A DNA stretch of 64,000 bases from Vreelandella halophila (GCF_009856365.1 NZ_WMEX01000001.1:434001-498000), one strand, 5' to 3'. Numbered from the stretch's first letter, positions 9,619 to 20,561 are shown. The notes: generated from the sequence alone by a model not told the origin. Made by a program: numbers and translations.

Positions 9619-10389
9619 TTATGCGGGCTCCTCACCATTGCGCAGGGTAAGGATCTCATACCCCTCGGCGGTGACCAGGACCGTGTGCTCCCACTGTGCG
9701 GACAGTTTGCGATCCCGGGTAACCACTGTCCAGCCATCCGGCAGTACCTTGCTGTGGCGTTTACCCTGATTGACCATGGGCTCAATGGTGAAGGTCATGC
9801 CCTCCTGCAGTTCCAGGCCGGTGCCCGGCTTGCCGAAGTGCATCACCTGGGGCTCCTCGTGGAAGCCCTGGCCGATGCCGTGACCGCAGTACTCGCGGAC
9901 GATGCTGTAGTGGTTGGCCTCGGCGTGCTTCTGGATGGCGGCGCCGATGTCGCCGAGCTTCGCGCCCGGGCGCACCATCTCGATGCCGCGGAACAGGCAT
10001 TCCCGGGTGACCCGGTTGAGCCTTTCGGCCGCGGGGTTGGCCTTGCCGGCGACGAACATCATGCTGGTATCGCCGTGATAGCCGTCCTTGATGACGGTGA
10101 CGTCGATGTTGAGGATGTCGCCGTTCTTCAGGGCCTTCTTCTCATTGGGAATGCCGTGACAGATCACCTGATTGACGGAGATGCACACGGACTTGGGGAA
10201 TCCCTTGTAGTTCAGCGGTGCCGGGGTCGCCCCATGCTCAACGATGTACTCATGGCAGATCCGGTCGAGTTCCTCGGTGGTGACGCCCGGCTTAACATGC
10301 TCGCCGATCATCTCCAGAACACTGGCGGCCAGTCGGCACGCCACCCGCATCTTCTCGATTTCCTCGGCGGTTTTGGTCTGAACGCTCAT
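9619..10389 (-). CDS. map: Type I methionine aminopeptidase
   Basis: A 256-aa cytosolic metalloprotease that removes the N-terminal Met from new proteins. Metal ligands are visible: the Asp residues in NIDVTVIKDGYHGDTSMMF-type context, the His in HGIGQGFHEEP, and Glu in FTIEPMVNQG and in EHTVLVTAEGYEILT. A GGGAG site precedes ATG 10389. It is transcribed divergently from rpsB, the usual arrangement in gammaproteobacteria. Confidence 0.96.
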   Translation of the reverse strand: MSVQTKTAEEIEKMRVACRLAASVLEMIGEHVKPGVTTEELDRICHEYIVEHGATPAPLNYKGFPKSVCISVNQVICHGIPNEKKALKNGDILNIDVTVIKDGYHGDTSMMFVAGKANPAAERLNRVTRECLFRGIEMVRPGAKLGDIGAAIQKHAEANHYSIVREYCGHGIGQGFHEEPQVMHFGKPGTGLELQEGMTFTIEPMVNQGKRHSKVLPDGWTVVTRDRKLSAQWEHTVLVTAEGYEILTLRNGEEPA

Positions 10390-10705
10390 GCCGCTCCCGC
10401 AGTCTGTTGATTCAAAGGCAGCCTATTCTACCGGCTCAGGCCCGGAGATTGAACCTGCCCGCGGCGACGGCGGTAGGGCGGGCAGAAGGCAATTCATTCG
10501 GTGGTGTAACTTCCTTTCTGGCGCGTTTTATGGTAAAAATTCGCGCGCCGTTCCGGGGAGTTCCAGGCGAATCCACCGGAAGCGGTAAAAACCAAATACA
10601 CACACGTATCGGCACATTGTCCCGGGTGCTCCGGTGGCCAGGTGGCCCCAGAGTCGGATAATGGGATGCGTGGAGGCGTAACCCAACCAGACAAAGGTGA
10701 TAGCA
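10390..10705 (+). promoter_or_regulatory. map-rpsB divergent intergenic region with the conserved rpsB promoter and leader
   Basis: This 316-base gap has no gene. At about 10514-10548 the run TTTCTGGCGCG, TATGGTAAAAAT and TCGCGCG closely resembles the E. coli rpsB promoter, with an extended -10 (TG before TAAAAAT, bases 10531-10540) between GC-rich flanks. The leader from about 10548 to the rpsB start is about 155 bases, long enough to hold the S2-repressed structure known for rpsB-tsf in gammaproteobacteria. The ribosome-binding site is AAAGGTGA just before 10706. The promoter match is seen; autoregulation is inferred. Confidence 0.65.
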
Positions 10706-11455
10706 ATGGCACAGGTGAGCATGCGCGACCTGCTCAAGGCGGGCGCACACTTCGGACACCAGACGCGCTACTGGAACCCGAAGATGGGCAAGTACATCTT
10801 CGGCGCGCGCAACAAGATCCACATCATCAACCTCGAACATACCGTTCCGGCACTGAACCAGGCGCTTGATCAGGTTCAGAAGATGGCCGAGAACAAGAAC
10901 CAGATCCTGTTCGTGGGGACCAAGCGCTCCGCCAGCAAGATCGTGAAGGAAGAAGCGGAACGCTGCGGTATGCCGTTCGTTAACCACCGCTGGCTTGGTG
11001 GCATGCTCACCAACTACAAGACCATCCGCCAGTCCATCCGCCGCTACCGCGATCTGGAGCAGCAGGATCAGGATGGCACGCTCGACAAGCTGACCAAGAA
11101 AGAGGCGCTGGACCACCGGCGCGAGATGGAAAAGCTTGAGCGCCACATTGGCGGTATCAAGGATATGGGCGGTCTGCCGGACGCGCTCTTTGTCATTGAC
11201 GTGGATCACGAGGACATCGCCATCAAGGAAGCCAACAAACTGGGTATTCCGGTGATTGGTGTGGTGGATACCAATAGCGATCCCAAGGGCGTTGACGTGG
11301 TCATCCCGGGTAACGACGACGCCATCCGTGCGGTCCAGATCTACGTCCGCGCCGTGGCTGACGCCGTGATTGAAGGCACCCAGGCAGGTGGTGGTGCCGC
11401 TGATGAGTTTGTTGAAGTCAGCGAAGACGAACCGCAGGCGCCGGCGGCTGAATAA
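10706..11455 (+). CDS. rpsB: 30S ribosomal protein S2
   Basis: A 249-aa protein of the 30S head/platform, needed for S1 binding. The N-terminus [31 protein letters not shown] sequence is diagnostic, as are NEHxLGGMLTN-like [11 protein letters not shown] and [12 protein letters not shown]. The ATG at 10706 fits the family start and follows AAAGGTGA; an upstream in-frame ATG at 10697 would add only MIA. It is the first gene of the rpsB-tsf unit. Confidence 0.97.
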   Translation: MAQVSMRDLLKAGAHFGHQTRYWNPKMGKYIFGARNKIHIINLEHTVPALNQALDQVQKMAENKNQILFVGTKRSASKIVKEEAERCGMPFVNHRWLGGMLTNYKTIRQSIRRYRDLEQQDQDGTLDKLTKKEALDHRREMEKLERHIGGIKDMGGLPDALFVIDVDHEDIAIKEANKLGIPVIGVVDTNSDPKGVDVVIPGNDDAIRAVQIYVRAVADAVIEGTQAGGGAADEFVEVSEDEPQAPAAE

Positions 11456-11509
11456 GCTCCGGCCCGCGCGAACGGCAACAACCGAATTGATTCAAGTGGG
11501 GAACAGATA

Positions 11510-12370
11510 ATGGCTGCAATCTCTGCCGCACAGGTCAAGGAGCTGCGTGAGCGCACCGGCCTGGGCATGATGGAATGCAAGAAAGCGCTGGTGGAAGCGG
11601 AAGGTGACGTCGAAACCGCCATCAGCAACCTGCGCAAGAACTCCGGCCTCAAGGCTGCCAAGAAGGCGGGTCGTACCGCCGCTGAAGGTGTTGTACGCCT
11701 GAAGGTGACCGATGACGCCAGCGTCGGCATGATGGTCGAGGTCAACTCCGAGACCGACTTTGTCGCCCGTGATGAGGGTTTCCTTGCGTTTGCGGATCGG
11801 GTGCTGGACGCCGCGTTCCAGAACGGCGAAACCGATATCGAGAAGCTGGTCGTTGATGACCTGGAGAAAGAGCGCGAAGAGCTCGTCCAGAAGATCGGCG
11901 AAAACATTACGGCACGCCGTGCTGTCCGCCTTGAGGGCGACGTTGTGGGTGGCTATGTTCACTCCACCAATGGCATGGGCGCGCTGGTGGCGCTCAAGGG
12001 CGGCTCCGGTGAGTTGGCCCGCGATCTGGCAATGCACGTCACGGCCGTGAACCCGCGGGTTGGTACGCCGGACGACATGCCTGAAGAGGAAGTCGAGAAG
12101 GAGCGCGAAGTCATCCGCTCCCAGCCCGACATGGAAGGCAAGAAGCCGGAAATCGTCGAGAAGATGATGACCGGTCGGATCCAGAAGTTCCTGAAGGAGA
12201 ACAGTCTGGTCGAGCAGGGCTTCGTCAAGAACCCGGATCAGGCCGTCAAGGATCTTCTCAAGGAGCATGGCGCCGAGCTCGTGAGCTTTGTACGCTACGA
12301 GGTGGGCGAAGGCATCCAGAAGGAAGAGACGGACTTCGCCTCCGAGGTTGCGGCGCAGCTCAAGGGCTGA
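11510..12370 (+). CDS. tsf: Elongation factor Ts
   Basis: A 286-aa guanine-nucleotide exchange factor for EF-Tu. The N-terminal UBA-like domain shows [12 protein letters not shown] and the core shows [11 protein letters not shown], both EF-Tu contact regions. It lies 54 bases after rpsB, preceded by a GGGGA site, and completes the S2/EF-Ts operon. Confidence 0.97.
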   Translation: MAAISAAQVKELRERTGLGMMECKKALVEAEGDVETAISNLRKNSGLKAAKKAGRTAAEGVVRLKVTDDASVGMMVEVNSETDFVARDEGFLAFADRVLDAAFQNGETDIEKLVVDDLEKEREELVQKIGENITARRAVRLEGDVVGGYVHSTNGMGALVALKGGSGELARDLAMHVTAVNPRVGTPDDMPEEEVEKEREVIRSQPDMEGKKPEIVEKMMTGRIQKFLKENSLVEQGFVKNPDQAVKDLLKEHGAELVSFVRYEVGEGIQKEETDFASEVAAQLKG

Positions 12371-12383
12371 TCCCTAAGCAGCC

Positions 12384-12452
12384 GGCGGGCATGACCCGCC
12401 AATAACTCGGGCCGCATCTCCCGTCGCATGGCGCGTTGGGGAGACTGCGGCC
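12384..12452. other. Two hairpins between tsf and pyrH
   Basis: A first stem GGCGGG/CCCGCC (12384-12400, 5-base loop) is followed by a longer one in which GGCCGCA (12410-12416) pairs with TGCGGCC (12446-12452) and the adjacent TCTCCC with GGGAGA. Neither is followed by a T-run. They could attenuate or process the transcript between the S2/EF-Ts operon and pyrH. Confidence 0.5.
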
Positions 12453-12490
12453 GGTTTGTATCCAGAACACCGGTTAGGAGGTCACAGGCC

Positions 12491-13225
12491 ATGCCCACCC
12501 AGAGTACGACACAGACCCGATACAAACGCGTTCTGCTCAAACTCAGTGGCGAGGCCCTGATCGGTGATCACGAATTCGGGATCGACCCCAAGGTTCTTGA
12601 CCGCATGGCGGTCGAGATCGACTCACTTGTCAGTATTGGCGTGCAGGTGGCCATCGTTATCGGCGGAGGCAATCTGTTTCGTGGAGCCGTGCTGAACGAG
12701 GCTGGCATGGATCGGGTGACCGGTGATCACATGGGCATGCTGGCTACCATGATGAACGGTTTGGCCATGCGTGATGCGCTCGAGCGCTCCAACATCCAGA
12801 GCCGGGTGATGTCGGCTATCCCCATGAGTGGCATCGTGGAGCACTATAACCGCCGTGAGGCCACGCGTGACCTCAAGGGCGGCGATGTGGTGGTCTTCAC
12901 CGCTGGTACCGGTAATCCGTTTTTCACGACAGACTCGGCGGCGTGCCTGCGGGCCATTGAGATTGACGCCGATGTGGTGCTGAAGGCGACCAAGGTGGAC
13001 GGTGTCTACAACGACGATCCGGTCTCCAACCCGGAAGCCTTCAAGTACGATCGGCTCACCTACGATCAGGTGCTGGAAAGCCGTCTGGGGGTGATGGACC
13101 TCACCGCCATCTGCCTGTGCCGGGATCACAACATGCCGGTCCGTGTGTTTAACATGGGCAAACCCGGTGCTCTGCGTGACATCGCACTGGGCGGCAACGA
13201 AGGAACACTCATTGAGGAAGCCTGA
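12491..13225 (+). CDS. pyrH: UMP kinase
   Basis: A 244-aa hexameric kinase of the amino-acid-kinase fold that phosphorylates UMP to UDP. The phosphate-binding start LLKLSGEAL and the segment IGGGNLFRG are intact, with the conserved end [15 protein letters not shown] 12491 follows TAGGAGG at good spacing; the open frame upstream to 12428 runs through a hairpin and is not coding. It precedes frr by 17 bases. Confidence 0.96.
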   Translation: MPTQSTTQTRYKRVLLKLSGEALIGDHEFGIDPKVLDRMAVEIDSLVSIGVQVAIVIGGGNLFRGAVLNEAGMDRVTGDHMGMLATMMNGLAMRDALERSNIQSRVMSAIPMSGIVEHYNRREATRDLKGGDVVVFTAGTGNPFFTTDSAACLRAIEIDADVVLKATKVDGVYNDDPVSNPEAFKYDRLTYDQVLESRLGVMDLTAICLCRDHNMPVRVFNMGKPGALRDIALGGNEGTLIEEA

Positions 13226-13242
13226 ACAAGAGGGCGGAAACC

Positions 13243-13800
13243 GTGTTAGACGAGCTCAAGCAAGACGCTGAAGAACGCATGCAGAAGGCGGTGGATTCCG
13301 TCAACAAGGCCTTTGCACGTATCCGGACAGGGCGGGCACATCCCAGCATTCTGGATGAGGTGACGGTGGATTATTACGGCATGGAGACACCGCTCAAACA
13401 GGTCGCCAACGTCTCCGTGGAGGACGGGCGTACACTGGCTGTGTCGCCGTATGAGAAGAACCTGGCGCCCAAGATTGAGAAAGGCATCATGAAAGCCGAT
13501 CTGGGTCTCAATCCGGCGACCACGGGCGAGGTTGTGCGTGTTCCCATGCCCACCCTGACCGAGGACAGTCGTAAGGAATACGTTCGCCATGCGCGCAACG
13601 AGGCTGAGCAGGGGCGGGTCGCGGTGCGCGGCGTACGCCGGGATGTGAACAGCGACATCAAGGATCTGCTCAAGGAAAAGGAAATCACCGAGGACGAAGA
13701 GAAAAAGGCTGAGGGCGATATCCAGAAGCTTACGGACAAGTACGTCGCCAAGATCGACGAGCTCCTCAAGAACAAGGAAAACGACCTGATGGCCATCTGA
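13243..13800 (+). CDS. frr: Ribosome recycling factor
   Basis: A 185-aa protein that splits post-termination ribosomes together with EF-G. The family motif RTGRAHPSILD and the C-terminal helix are present, and the length is typical. The start is GTG at 13243, preceded by AGGGCGGA. It is transcribed with pyrH, as in most bacteria. Confidence 0.96.
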   Translation: MLDELKQDAEERMQKAVDSVNKAFARIRTGRAHPSILDEVTVDYYGMETPLKQVANVSVEDGRTLAVSPYEKNLAPKIEKGIMKADLGLNPATTGEVVRVPMPTLTEDSRKEYVRHARNEAEQGRVAVRGVRRDVNSDIKDLLKEKEITEDEEKKAEGDIQKLTDKYVAKIDELLKNKENDLMAI

Positions 13801-13822
13801 GGTCCGGGGTCCAGGGGCAAGC

Positions 13823-14605
13823 ATGAGCGAGACGGATCAGGAAACGGACATGCCGCCACTGGCGGGCTGCCCGCGTCACGTGGCGGTGATCATGGATGGC
13901 AACAACCGCTGGGCCCGGGCCAGGGGCCAGCGTGGTATCAGTGGTCACCGTGCGGGTGTGAAATCCGTGCGCGCGGCCATTGAGACCTGCGGCAAGTCCG
14001 GTGTTGAGGTGCTCACCCTGTTCGCCTTCAGCAGTGAGAACTGGCGCCGCCCGGAAGAGGAAGTCAGTGCCCTGATGACGCTGTTCCTGCGTTCGCTGCG
14101 CAAAGAGGTGAGGCGTCTCAGGGAGAACGGCATCCGCCTGTCTTTCATCGGCAATCGTGAGCGCTTCAGCCATACGCTCCAGGAACACATGGCCCGGGCG
14201 GAACAGGAAACCGCGCATTGCGACAGCATGGAGCTGGTGATTGCGGCGGACTACGGCGGGCACTGGGATGTGGCCCAGGCCAGCCGTCGCATTGCGCAGG
14301 AGGTGGCGGCGGGGCGTCTTAGCCCGGACGAGGTGGATGAAAACCTGCTCCAGCGCTACATCAGCCTGGGCGACCGGCCCATGCCGGATCTGCTGATCCG
14401 TACCGGTGGGGAGCAGCGCATCAGCAATTTTTTGCTGTGGCAGTTCGCGTATACCGAATTCTATTTCTCTCCCTTGTACTGGCCCGACTTCCAGCATACT
14501 GCCATGCGTGAGGCGCTGGCGGACTTCGCGGGCCGTCAGCGCCGTTTCGGGCGTACCGGTGAACAGGTTGCCGAGCCTGTCATGCCCCAGAGGCAGTATG
14601 GATAA
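13823..14605 (+). CDS. uppS: Undecaprenyl diphosphate synthase
   Basis: A 260-aa cis-prenyltransferase that makes the C55 lipid carrier for peptidoglycan and O-antigen. The diphosphate-binding motif HVAVIMDGNNRWA with its catalytic Asp and the later FSSENWRRP and RTGGEQRISNFLLWQ motifs are intact. The usual Gly of MDGNGRWA is Asn here, a known variant. Ends 9 bases before cdsA. Confidence 0.96.
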   Translation: MSETDQETDMPPLAGCPRHVAVIMDGNNRWARARGQRGISGHRAGVKSVRAAIETCGKSGVEVLTLFAFSSENWRRPEEEVSALMTLFLRSLRKEVRRLRENGIRLSFIGNRERFSHTLQEHMARAEQETAHCDSMELVIAADYGGHWDVAQASRRIAQEVAAGRLSPDEVDENLLQRYISLGDRPMPDLLIRTGGEQRISNFLLWQFAYTEFYFSPLYWPDFQHTAMREALADFAGRQRRFGRTGEQVAEPVMPQRQYG

Positions 14606-14614
14606 GGAGGCGCA

Positions 14615-15451
14615 GTGCTGAAGCAGCGGGTGATCACGGCTGTCATTCTGGCACCCATTGTTGTGGGTGGTCTCTTTCTGCTGCCTCCGATGGGTTTTGC
14701 TGTATTTACCGGCGCCCTCTTGGCCATTGCCGGCTGGGAATGGGCCAACCTCTCTGGGTTTGAGGGAGGGCTGCAGCGGTGGGCTTTCGCGCTGGTGCTG
14801 GTTGTTCTTATGGCCGTCTTCCAGACGTTGCCGGTCGTGCCCCTTCTCGGGGTGCTGGCGATGTTCTGGCTGCTGGTGGCGGCAATGGTTGCCGCCTATC
14901 CAGCAGGTACAGGGCTCTGGCATCCGCGGCCGGTACGGCTGGTCCTGGGCATTCTGGCGCTCGTCGGTGCGTGGCTGGCACTCAACCACCTGCGTGCTGG
15001 CGATCTGGTGCTGGGGCATACCGGCAACAACCTGCTGCTGATCCTGTACACCTTTCTTGTGGTCTGGGGCGCGGATATCGGCGCCTATTTCGCCGGCCGT
15101 GCCTTCGGGCGCCGCAAGCTGGCGCCGGCGGTCAGCCCTGGTAAAACATGGGCGGGCGTCTGGGGTGGCCTGGCAGTGGTGGCGGCACTGGCACTGGCCG
15201 TGGCCTGGTGGCTTGACCTCGCCAGCATCGCGGTGATTCAGTTCGTCCTTGCCTCGGTGCTGACCGCGCTCGCGTCGGTGCTGGGGGATCTGTTTGAGAG
15301 CATGCTCAAGCGCCATCGCGGCATCAAGGACAGCAGTCAGCTGCTGCCCGGGCACGGTGGTATCCTGGATCGCATCGACAGCCTGGTGGTTGCGATCCCG
15401 GTGCTGGCATCCTGTTTTACCCTCCTGGGCTGGCTGACGCCGGTTCAGTAA
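14615..15451 (+). CDS. cdsA: Phosphatidate cytidylyltransferase
   Basis: A 278-aa integral inner-membrane enzyme that makes CDP-diacylglycerol for all phospholipids. It has about eight hydrophobic segments and the C-terminal signature [20 protein letters not shown] followed by [12 protein letters not shown]. The start is GTG 14615, after AAGGAGG. The gene sits between uppS and dxr as in Pseudomonas. Confidence 0.96.
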   Translation: MLKQRVITAVILAPIVVGGLFLLPPMGFAVFTGALLAIAGWEWANLSGFEGGLQRWAFALVLVVLMAVFQTLPVVPLLGVLAMFWLLVAAMVAAYPAGTGLWHPRPVRLVLGILALVGAWLALNHLRAGDLVLGHTGNNLLLILYTFLVVWGADIGAYFAGRAFGRRKLAPAVSPGKTWAGVWGGLAVVAALALAVAWWLDLASIAVIQFVLASVLTALASVLGDLFESMLKRHRGIKDSSQLLPGHGGILDRIDSLVVAIPVLASCFTLLGWLTPVQ

Positions 15452-15476
15452 CGCTTCGATACGGACTGGAACCCGG

Positions 15477-16670
15477 ATGGGTGAAATCTCACCACAGACC
15501 CTTACAATCCTTGGAGCTACCGGCTCCATCGGCACCAGCACGCTGGACGTGGTTGCGCGTCATCCTGAGCGCTTCCGCGTGCACGCCCTGAGTGCCCACG
15601 CCAACGTGGAGGAGCTGGCACGGCTCTGCCGACAGTTTCGACCCCGGATTGCGGTCATTAGTGATGCTGCTCGCGAGACCGAGCTCCGGGATGCTCTCGG
15701 GGACTTGGACATTACGGTTCTCAGTGGCGAGGCGGGGCTGTGCGAGGCCGCTTCGGATGCCGACGTGGATACGGTGATGGCGGCCATTGTGGGCGCTGCC
15801 GGCCTCGCTCCGACGATGGCGGCCATTGAGCAGGGTAAGCGGGTGCTTCTGGCCAACAAGGAGGCCCTGGTGATGTCCGGAGGGCTCTTCATGGAGGCTG
15901 TTGAGCGCCATGGTGCCACGCTGCTGCCCATAGACTCCGAGCACAATGCCATCTTCCAGTGCCTGCCCCGGGCCGGCGCCGGCGTTGGGGAATCGGGCGT
16001 CACGCGTATTCTCCTGACCGCCTCCGGTGGCCCCTTCCGGACCACACCGGCCAGCGAACTCGAGCACGTGGGGCCGGATCAGGCATGCGCCCATCCCAAC
16101 TGGGCCATGGGGCGCAAGATCTCGGTGGACTCGGCCACCCTGATGAACAAGGGGCTGGAGCTGATCGAGGCCTGCTGGCTGTTCGGTACCACACCGGAGC
16201 ATGTGCAGGTCCATGTGCACCCTGAGAGCATCATCCACTCCATGGTCGAATATCGGGATGGCTCCGTGCTGGCGCAGCTGGGCAGTCCGGATATGCGTAC
16301 CCCCATTGCCAACGCTCTGGCCTGGCCGGAACGTATTGAAGCAGGGGTGGCACCGCTGGATCTTTTCGAGCTGGCATCCTTTCATTTTGAGCGGCCGGAC
16401 CTGGAGCGATTCCCAGCCCTGCGCCTGGCTGCTGAGGCTTTCCGGGCCGGAGGCACGGCGCCCGCCATCCTGAACGCGGTCAACGAAGTGGCAGTGGATG
16501 CCTTCCTTGGTGGGCGCATCGGCTTTACCCGCATCGCCGGTCTCGTGGGCGAGGCTCTGGCGGAGCTGGCGCCGCGCCCGGCCGACTCCATTGAGGCGGT
16601 CATGGCCTGTGATGGGCGCGCCCGTGAATGGGCCATGAACCGACTCAACGTCGCGGAGAACGCCTCATGA
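15477..16670 (+). CDS. dxr: 1-deoxy-D-xylulose 5-phosphate reductoisomerase
   Basis: A 397-aa NADPH enzyme that commits DXP to the MEP isoprenoid pathway. The Rossmann motif [14 protein letters not shown] is at the N-terminus. [23 protein letters not shown] (metal-binding Asp and Glu) and [10 protein letters not shown] follow. Its stop overlaps the rseP start by ATGA, so the two are translationally coupled. Confidence 0.96.
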   Translation: MGEISPQTLTILGATGSIGTSTLDVVARHPERFRVHALSAHANVEELARLCRQFRPRIAVISDAARETELRDALGDLDITVLSGEAGLCEAASDADVDTVMAAIVGAAGLAPTMAAIEQGKRVLLANKEALVMSGGLFMEAVERHGATLLPIDSEHNAIFQCLPRAGAGVGESGVTRILLTASGGPFRTTPASELEHVGPDQACAHPNWAMGRKISVDSATLMNKGLELIEACWLFGTTPEHVQVHVHPESIIHSMVEYRDGSVLAQLGSPDMRTPIANALAWPERIEAGVAPLDLFELASFHFERPDLERFPALRLAAEAFRAGGTAPAILNAVNEVAVDAFLGGRIGFTRIAGLVGEALAELAPRPADSIEAVMACDGRAREWAMNRLNVAENAS

Positions 16671-18016
16671 GTGTGATCCAGACCATTCTGGCGCTGATCG
16701 TTACCCTGGGCATCCTGGTGACCGTGCATGAGTTCGGCCACTTCTGGGTGGCGCGCCGCCTGGGTATCCGGGTGCTGCGTTTTTCGGTCGGCTTCGGCAA
16801 GCCACTTTTCATGCGCCGCGATCGCCATGGCACCGAGTACGCTGTGGCTGCGATCCCGCTTGGCGGGTATGTGAAAATGCTGGATGAGCGCGAAGGCGAG
16901 GTGCCGGAAGAGGAGAAACATCTGGCCTTCAACCGCCAGACGCCTGCGCGTCGTATCGCCGTGGCGGCCGCCGGTCCCATCGCGAACTTCATCTTTGCGG
17001 TTTTCGCCTACTGGCTTCTGGCCGTGATCGGGTTCACAACGATTGCGCCTGTGGTGGGCGATGTGGAGCCTGGCACCCCTGCGGAGCGGATGGCGCTTGA
17101 GTCCGGCATGGAGGTGCTGGAGGTCGACGGGCGCCAGACCCCTTCCTGGCGCCATGTGGGCATGGCGCTGCTGCAGCGTGCCGGTGAGCAGGGTGAGGTG
17201 AGCCTTACCCTGCAACAGGAGGGCCGCCGTCTTGAGCGCAGTACGGCCCTGGACGGTTGGCTGGGTGGCGCCCGGGACCCGGACCCGGTCAGGGAATTCG
17301 GTATCGAACCGTGGCGGCCTGACATTCCTCCTGTTCTGGGCGAGATCCGGCTTGGATCTCCTGCAGAGGAGGCCGGTCTTCAGCCCGGCGATCGCATTCT
17401 GGCTGTGGAGGGCGAGGCGGTTGCGGACTGGTTGGCGCTGGTGGATCGCATCCAGGCGGCGCCTGGCGAGGCGCTTTCCATGCGCATTGAGCGCGATGGC
17501 AGCGAGCGCACCATCACCGTGACGCCGGCCGCCCGGACGGATGGGGAAGGTGAGCGCATCGGCCGTATCGGGGCCGGTGTGCAGTCGGTATCCTGGCCTG
17601 AGGACATGCGGCGTCAGACCCAGCTGGGGCCGGTCCGGGCGGTGCCGGAGGCGTTTAACCAGTTCTGGAATGACACCCGCACCACTCTGGTGGCTGTGGG
17701 CAAGATGGCCAGCGGGCTGCTTTCCGTGCGCAATATAAGCGGTCCCATCACCATCGCACGTGTGGCTGAGACCACGGTTACCACGGGTTTCGAGTCGTTC
17801 GTGCGGTTCCTGGCGTATCTGAGTATCAGTCTGGGGATCATCAATCTGCTGCCCATTCCCATCCTCGATGGCGGTCACATCCTGTTCTATGCGTGGGAAT
17901 GGGCGCGCGGACGCCCGGTTTCAGAGGCGGTCCAGGGGCTATGGCTGCGGCTGGGCCTTCTGCTGATCGCGATGCTGACAGTCCTTGCGCTTTACAATGA
18001 CGTGCTCCGATTGTGA
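16667..18016 (+). CDS. rseP: Site-2 intramembrane zinc protease RseP
   Basis: A 449-aa inner-membrane protease that releases sigma-E by cutting RseA after DegS. The zinc motif HEFGH is at residues 21-25, the third ligand region is [11 protein letters not shown] near the C-terminus, and two PDZ domains lie between (about 130-310). I chose ATG 16667 because it overlaps the dxr stop and puts HEFGH in the first membrane helix. It is followed by bamA, the outer-membrane assembly gene that belongs to the same stress response. Confidence 0.95.
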   Translation: MSVIQTILALIVTLGILVTVHEFGHFWVARRLGIRVLRFSVGFGKPLFMRRDRHGTEYAVAAIPLGGYVKMLDEREGEVPEEEKHLAFNRQTPARRIAVAAAGPIANFIFAVFAYWLLAVIGFTTIAPVVGDVEPGTPAERMALESGMEVLEVDGRQTPSWRHVGMALLQRAGEQGEVSLTLQQEGRRLERSTALDGWLGGARDPDPVREFGIEPWRPDIPPVLGEIRLGSPAEEAGLQPGDRILAVEGEAVADWLALVDRIQAAPGEALSMRIERDGSERTITVTPAARTDGEGERIGRIGAGVQSVSWPEDMRRQTQLGPVRAVPEAFNQFWNDTRTTLVAVGKMASGLLSVRNISGPITIARVAETTVTTGFESFVRFLAYLSISLGIINLLPIPILDGGHILFYAWEWARGRPVSEAVQGLWLRLGLLLIAMLTVLALYNDVLRL

Positions 18017-18153
18017 GAATTGCCCGGCTCTGTCGGCGCCCGGTCGCCATGACATTTTCGTAATGGGGCGGCGTGTTCGCCGAACTGATGGTATCCGTTA
18101 GGCTGTCAGCCCTGTTTTCCAAGTCACGAGATCAGAAGGCGTTTAGCGAATCC

Positions 18154-20475
18154 ATGAAAGGCCTTTTACGGACGTTGCTGCCGGCGGTAGTACTGGCACT
18201 GGCCAGCCTGTCGGCTCCAGCCGAGACCTTCGAGGTTTCGGACATTCAGGTGGAAGGTCTTCAGAGGGTCTCGGCGGGCAACGTCTTCAGCGCTCTGCCG
18301 ATTGAGGTTGGTGACCGGATCAACGACGCTACGGTCGCCGACGCCATCCGCAATCTCTTCCAGACCGGCCTCTTCGCCAATATCCGCCTCGCCCGTGAAG
18401 ACAGTGTGCTCATTGTCTCCGTCGAGGAACGCCCCTCCATTGCCCGGATTGAGGTTGAGGGTAACCAGAACATCAAGACAGAACAGCTCCTGGAGGGCAT
18501 GCGTCAGGCCGGGGTGGAGGAAGGCCAGATCTTCCAGCGTGCCACTCTGGAGCGCCTTGAGCTCGAGATCCTGCGTTCCTATGTCGCTCAGGGCCGCTAT
18601 AACGCCGATGTGAATGCCGAAGTTGAGGAGCTCGCGCGCAACCGCGTCGCCATCAACTTCAACATCAATGAAGGCGAAGTCGCCGCCATCCAGCACATCA
18701 ACATCATCGGTAACGAAGCGTTCACCGAGGAAGAACTGATCAGCCTGATGGAGCTGCGTGAGACTGGCTGGTGGAACTCGATCACCAACGCGGACAAGTA
18801 CGCGCGCGAGAAGCTCTCCGGCGACCTTGAGAGTCTGCGCTCCCATTACCTCAACCGCGGCTATGTCGAGTTCAGTGTGGAGTCCACCAATATCTCACTG
18901 GCCCAGGACAAGAAGCAGGTATTCGTAACCCTCGCGGTGGATGAGGGTGAGCAGTTCAAGGTCCGTGAGGTCACGCTCAACGGCAACCTGATTGTGGACG
19001 AGGAGGAGCTGCGCAAGCTGGTGGTGCTCGAGGAGGGTGAGCTCTTCTCCCAGGAACGTATGACCATGACCACCGATCTGATCACACGGCGGCTGGGGCG
19101 CGAGGGCTACAGCTTCGCGAATGTGGAGGCCACGCCCCGCACCCATGATGACGGCACCGTGACGGTCGCCGTGGATGTTCAGCCCGGCAAGCGCACCTAC
19201 GTGCGCCGCATCCGCTTCGAGGGCAATACGGCCACCCACGATGAGGTTCTGCGTCAGGAAATGACGCAGATGGAAGCGGGTGTGGCCTCCTCGAGCCGGA
19301 TCGAGACCTCACGCAATGAGCTTGAACGTACCGGTTACTTCGGGCAGGTCAGTGCCGATACGTCACCAGTGCCCGGTACGGACGACCAGGTGGATGTCAC
19401 CTACTCGGTGGAGGAGCAGCCCACCGGCAGTCTCTCCGCCAACATCGGCTTCTCCCAGACCTCGGGGCTGATCTTTGGCGCCAGTGTCTCGGAGAAGAAC
19501 TTTCTGGGCAGCGGCCGGCGTGCCTCGCTGGGCCTGAACAAGAGTGACTCGGTCACCAGCGCCAACATCTCCTACACGAATCCCTTCTACACCGTTGACG
19601 GGGTCAGCCGTGGCTTCAGTCTTCAGGCGCGGGAAACCGACTATGAGGAGGAGGAGGTGTCCTCCTTCGTGCTGGACACCATCAGCGCGCGCATGAACTT
19701 CGGTTATCCGATCAGCCAGTACACGCGCCTGAACTTCGGGCCCGGGTATGAATACAACCGGATTGAACCCGGGCGTTTCCCGGCCCAGGAGGTCACCGGG
19801 TTCATTGATGAAGAGGGCAACTCCCAGAGCGCCTTCCTGCTGCGGGGTTCCATTGTACGCAATACCCACAACCGGGGGCGCATGCCAACGGCAGGCTCGC
19901 GCAACAGCCTGACCGTGGAGACCGCAGTGCCCGGCAGTGACCAGACCTACTACAAGATCACCCAGAGAACCGACGCCTACTACCCGCTGACCAGTAACCA
20001 GCGCTGGGTGGCGCGGCTGCGTACCAAGTTCGGCTATGGCGATGGTTTCTCTGATACCGGTTCGCTGCCCTTCTACGAGCATTACTACGCGGGGGGGTAC
20101 CACTCGGTGCGCGGCTTCGAGGCCAACAGTCTGGGCAATCGGGCGACTCCTGCTGAGGATGATCCCTTCCCGAATGATGACCGGCCCTTCGGCGGCAATA
20201 TCATCGCGGAAGCCAGCGCCCAGCTGATCTTCCCGGTGCCGTTCGCGGCGGACAGCCGCAGCATGCGCTCCTCGGTGTTCCTGGACGGCGGTAACGTCTT
20301 TGATACCGCGCGTGGTTTTGACCCGGCGGCTGATGAGATCCGCTATTCCGTGGGCATCGGTTTTGAATGGATCACCGCCATCGGTCCGCTGGGCTTCAGT
20401 TTCGCGGAGCCACTTAACAACGAAGCGGAAGACGACACGCGCCGCTTCCAGTTCTCACTCGGTCAGCAATTCTGA
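18154..20475 (+). CDS. bamA: Outer-membrane protein assembly factor BamA
   Basis: A 773-aa outer-membrane protein. A signal peptide (MKGLLRTLLPAVVLALASL, cut near SAPA-ETF) precedes five POTRA domains (to about residue 420) and the C-terminal 16-strand barrel. The chain ends in Phe (FSLGQQF), the usual assembly signal. The ATG at 18154 is chosen for the signal peptide; the frame is open 81 bases further upstream. The 137-base gap before it contains CGAACTG at 18081 and GTCA at 18105, a poor match to a sigma-E promoter that I do not call. Confidence 0.95.
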   Translation: MKGLLRTLLPAVVLALASLSAPAETFEVSDIQVEGLQRVSAGNVFSALPIEVGDRINDATVADAIRNLFQTGLFANIRLAREDSVLIVSVEERPSIARIEVEGNQNIKTEQLLEGMRQAGVEEGQIFQRATLERLELEILRSYVAQGRYNADVNAEVEELARNRVAINFNINEGEVAAIQHINIIGNEAFTEEELISLMELRETGWWNSITNADKYAREKLSGDLESLRSHYLNRGYVEFSVESTNISLAQDKKQVFVTLAVDEGEQFKVREVTLNGNLIVDEEELRKLVVLEEGELFSQERMTMTTDLITRRLGREGYSFANVEATPRTHDDGTVTVAVDVQPGKRTYVRRIRFEGNTATHDEVLRQEMTQMEAGVASSSRIETSRNELERTGYFGQVSADTSPVPGTDDQVDVTYSVEEQPTGSLSANIGFSQTSGLIFGASVSEKNFLGSGRRASLGLNKSDSVTSANISYTNPFYTVDGVSRGFSLQARETDYEEEEVSSFVLDTISARMNFGYPISQYTRLNFGPGYEYNRIEPGRFPAQEVTGFIDEEGNSQSAFLLRGSIVRNTHNRGRMPTAGSRNSLTVETAVPGSDQTYYKITQRTDAYYPLTSNQRWVARLRTKFGYGDGFSDTGSLPFYEHYYAGGYHSVRGFEANSLGNRATPAEDDPFPNDDRPFGGNIIAEASAQLIFPVPFAADSRSMRSSVFLDGGNVFDTARGFDPAADEIRYSVGIGFEWITAIGPLGFSFAEPLNNEAEDDTRRFQFSLGQQF

Positions 20476-20561
20476 GTGGGCCTCTGGAAGAATCCCGCCC
20501 AGGCGGGCACAATGGGCGGCATTCATTCAGCATGACAAACATCAACACGGGGAGGCGATCC

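Noticed and set aside
13766..15541. A 591-codon minus-strand frame across uppS and cdsA
   Set aside because: It spans two well-supported plus-strand genes and gives low-complexity Gln/His/Arg-rich sequence, a shadow frame.
18081..18110. A sigma-E promoter before bamA
   Set aside because: CGAACTG and GTCA differ from consensus at key bases and the spacing is 17, so the match is not convincing.
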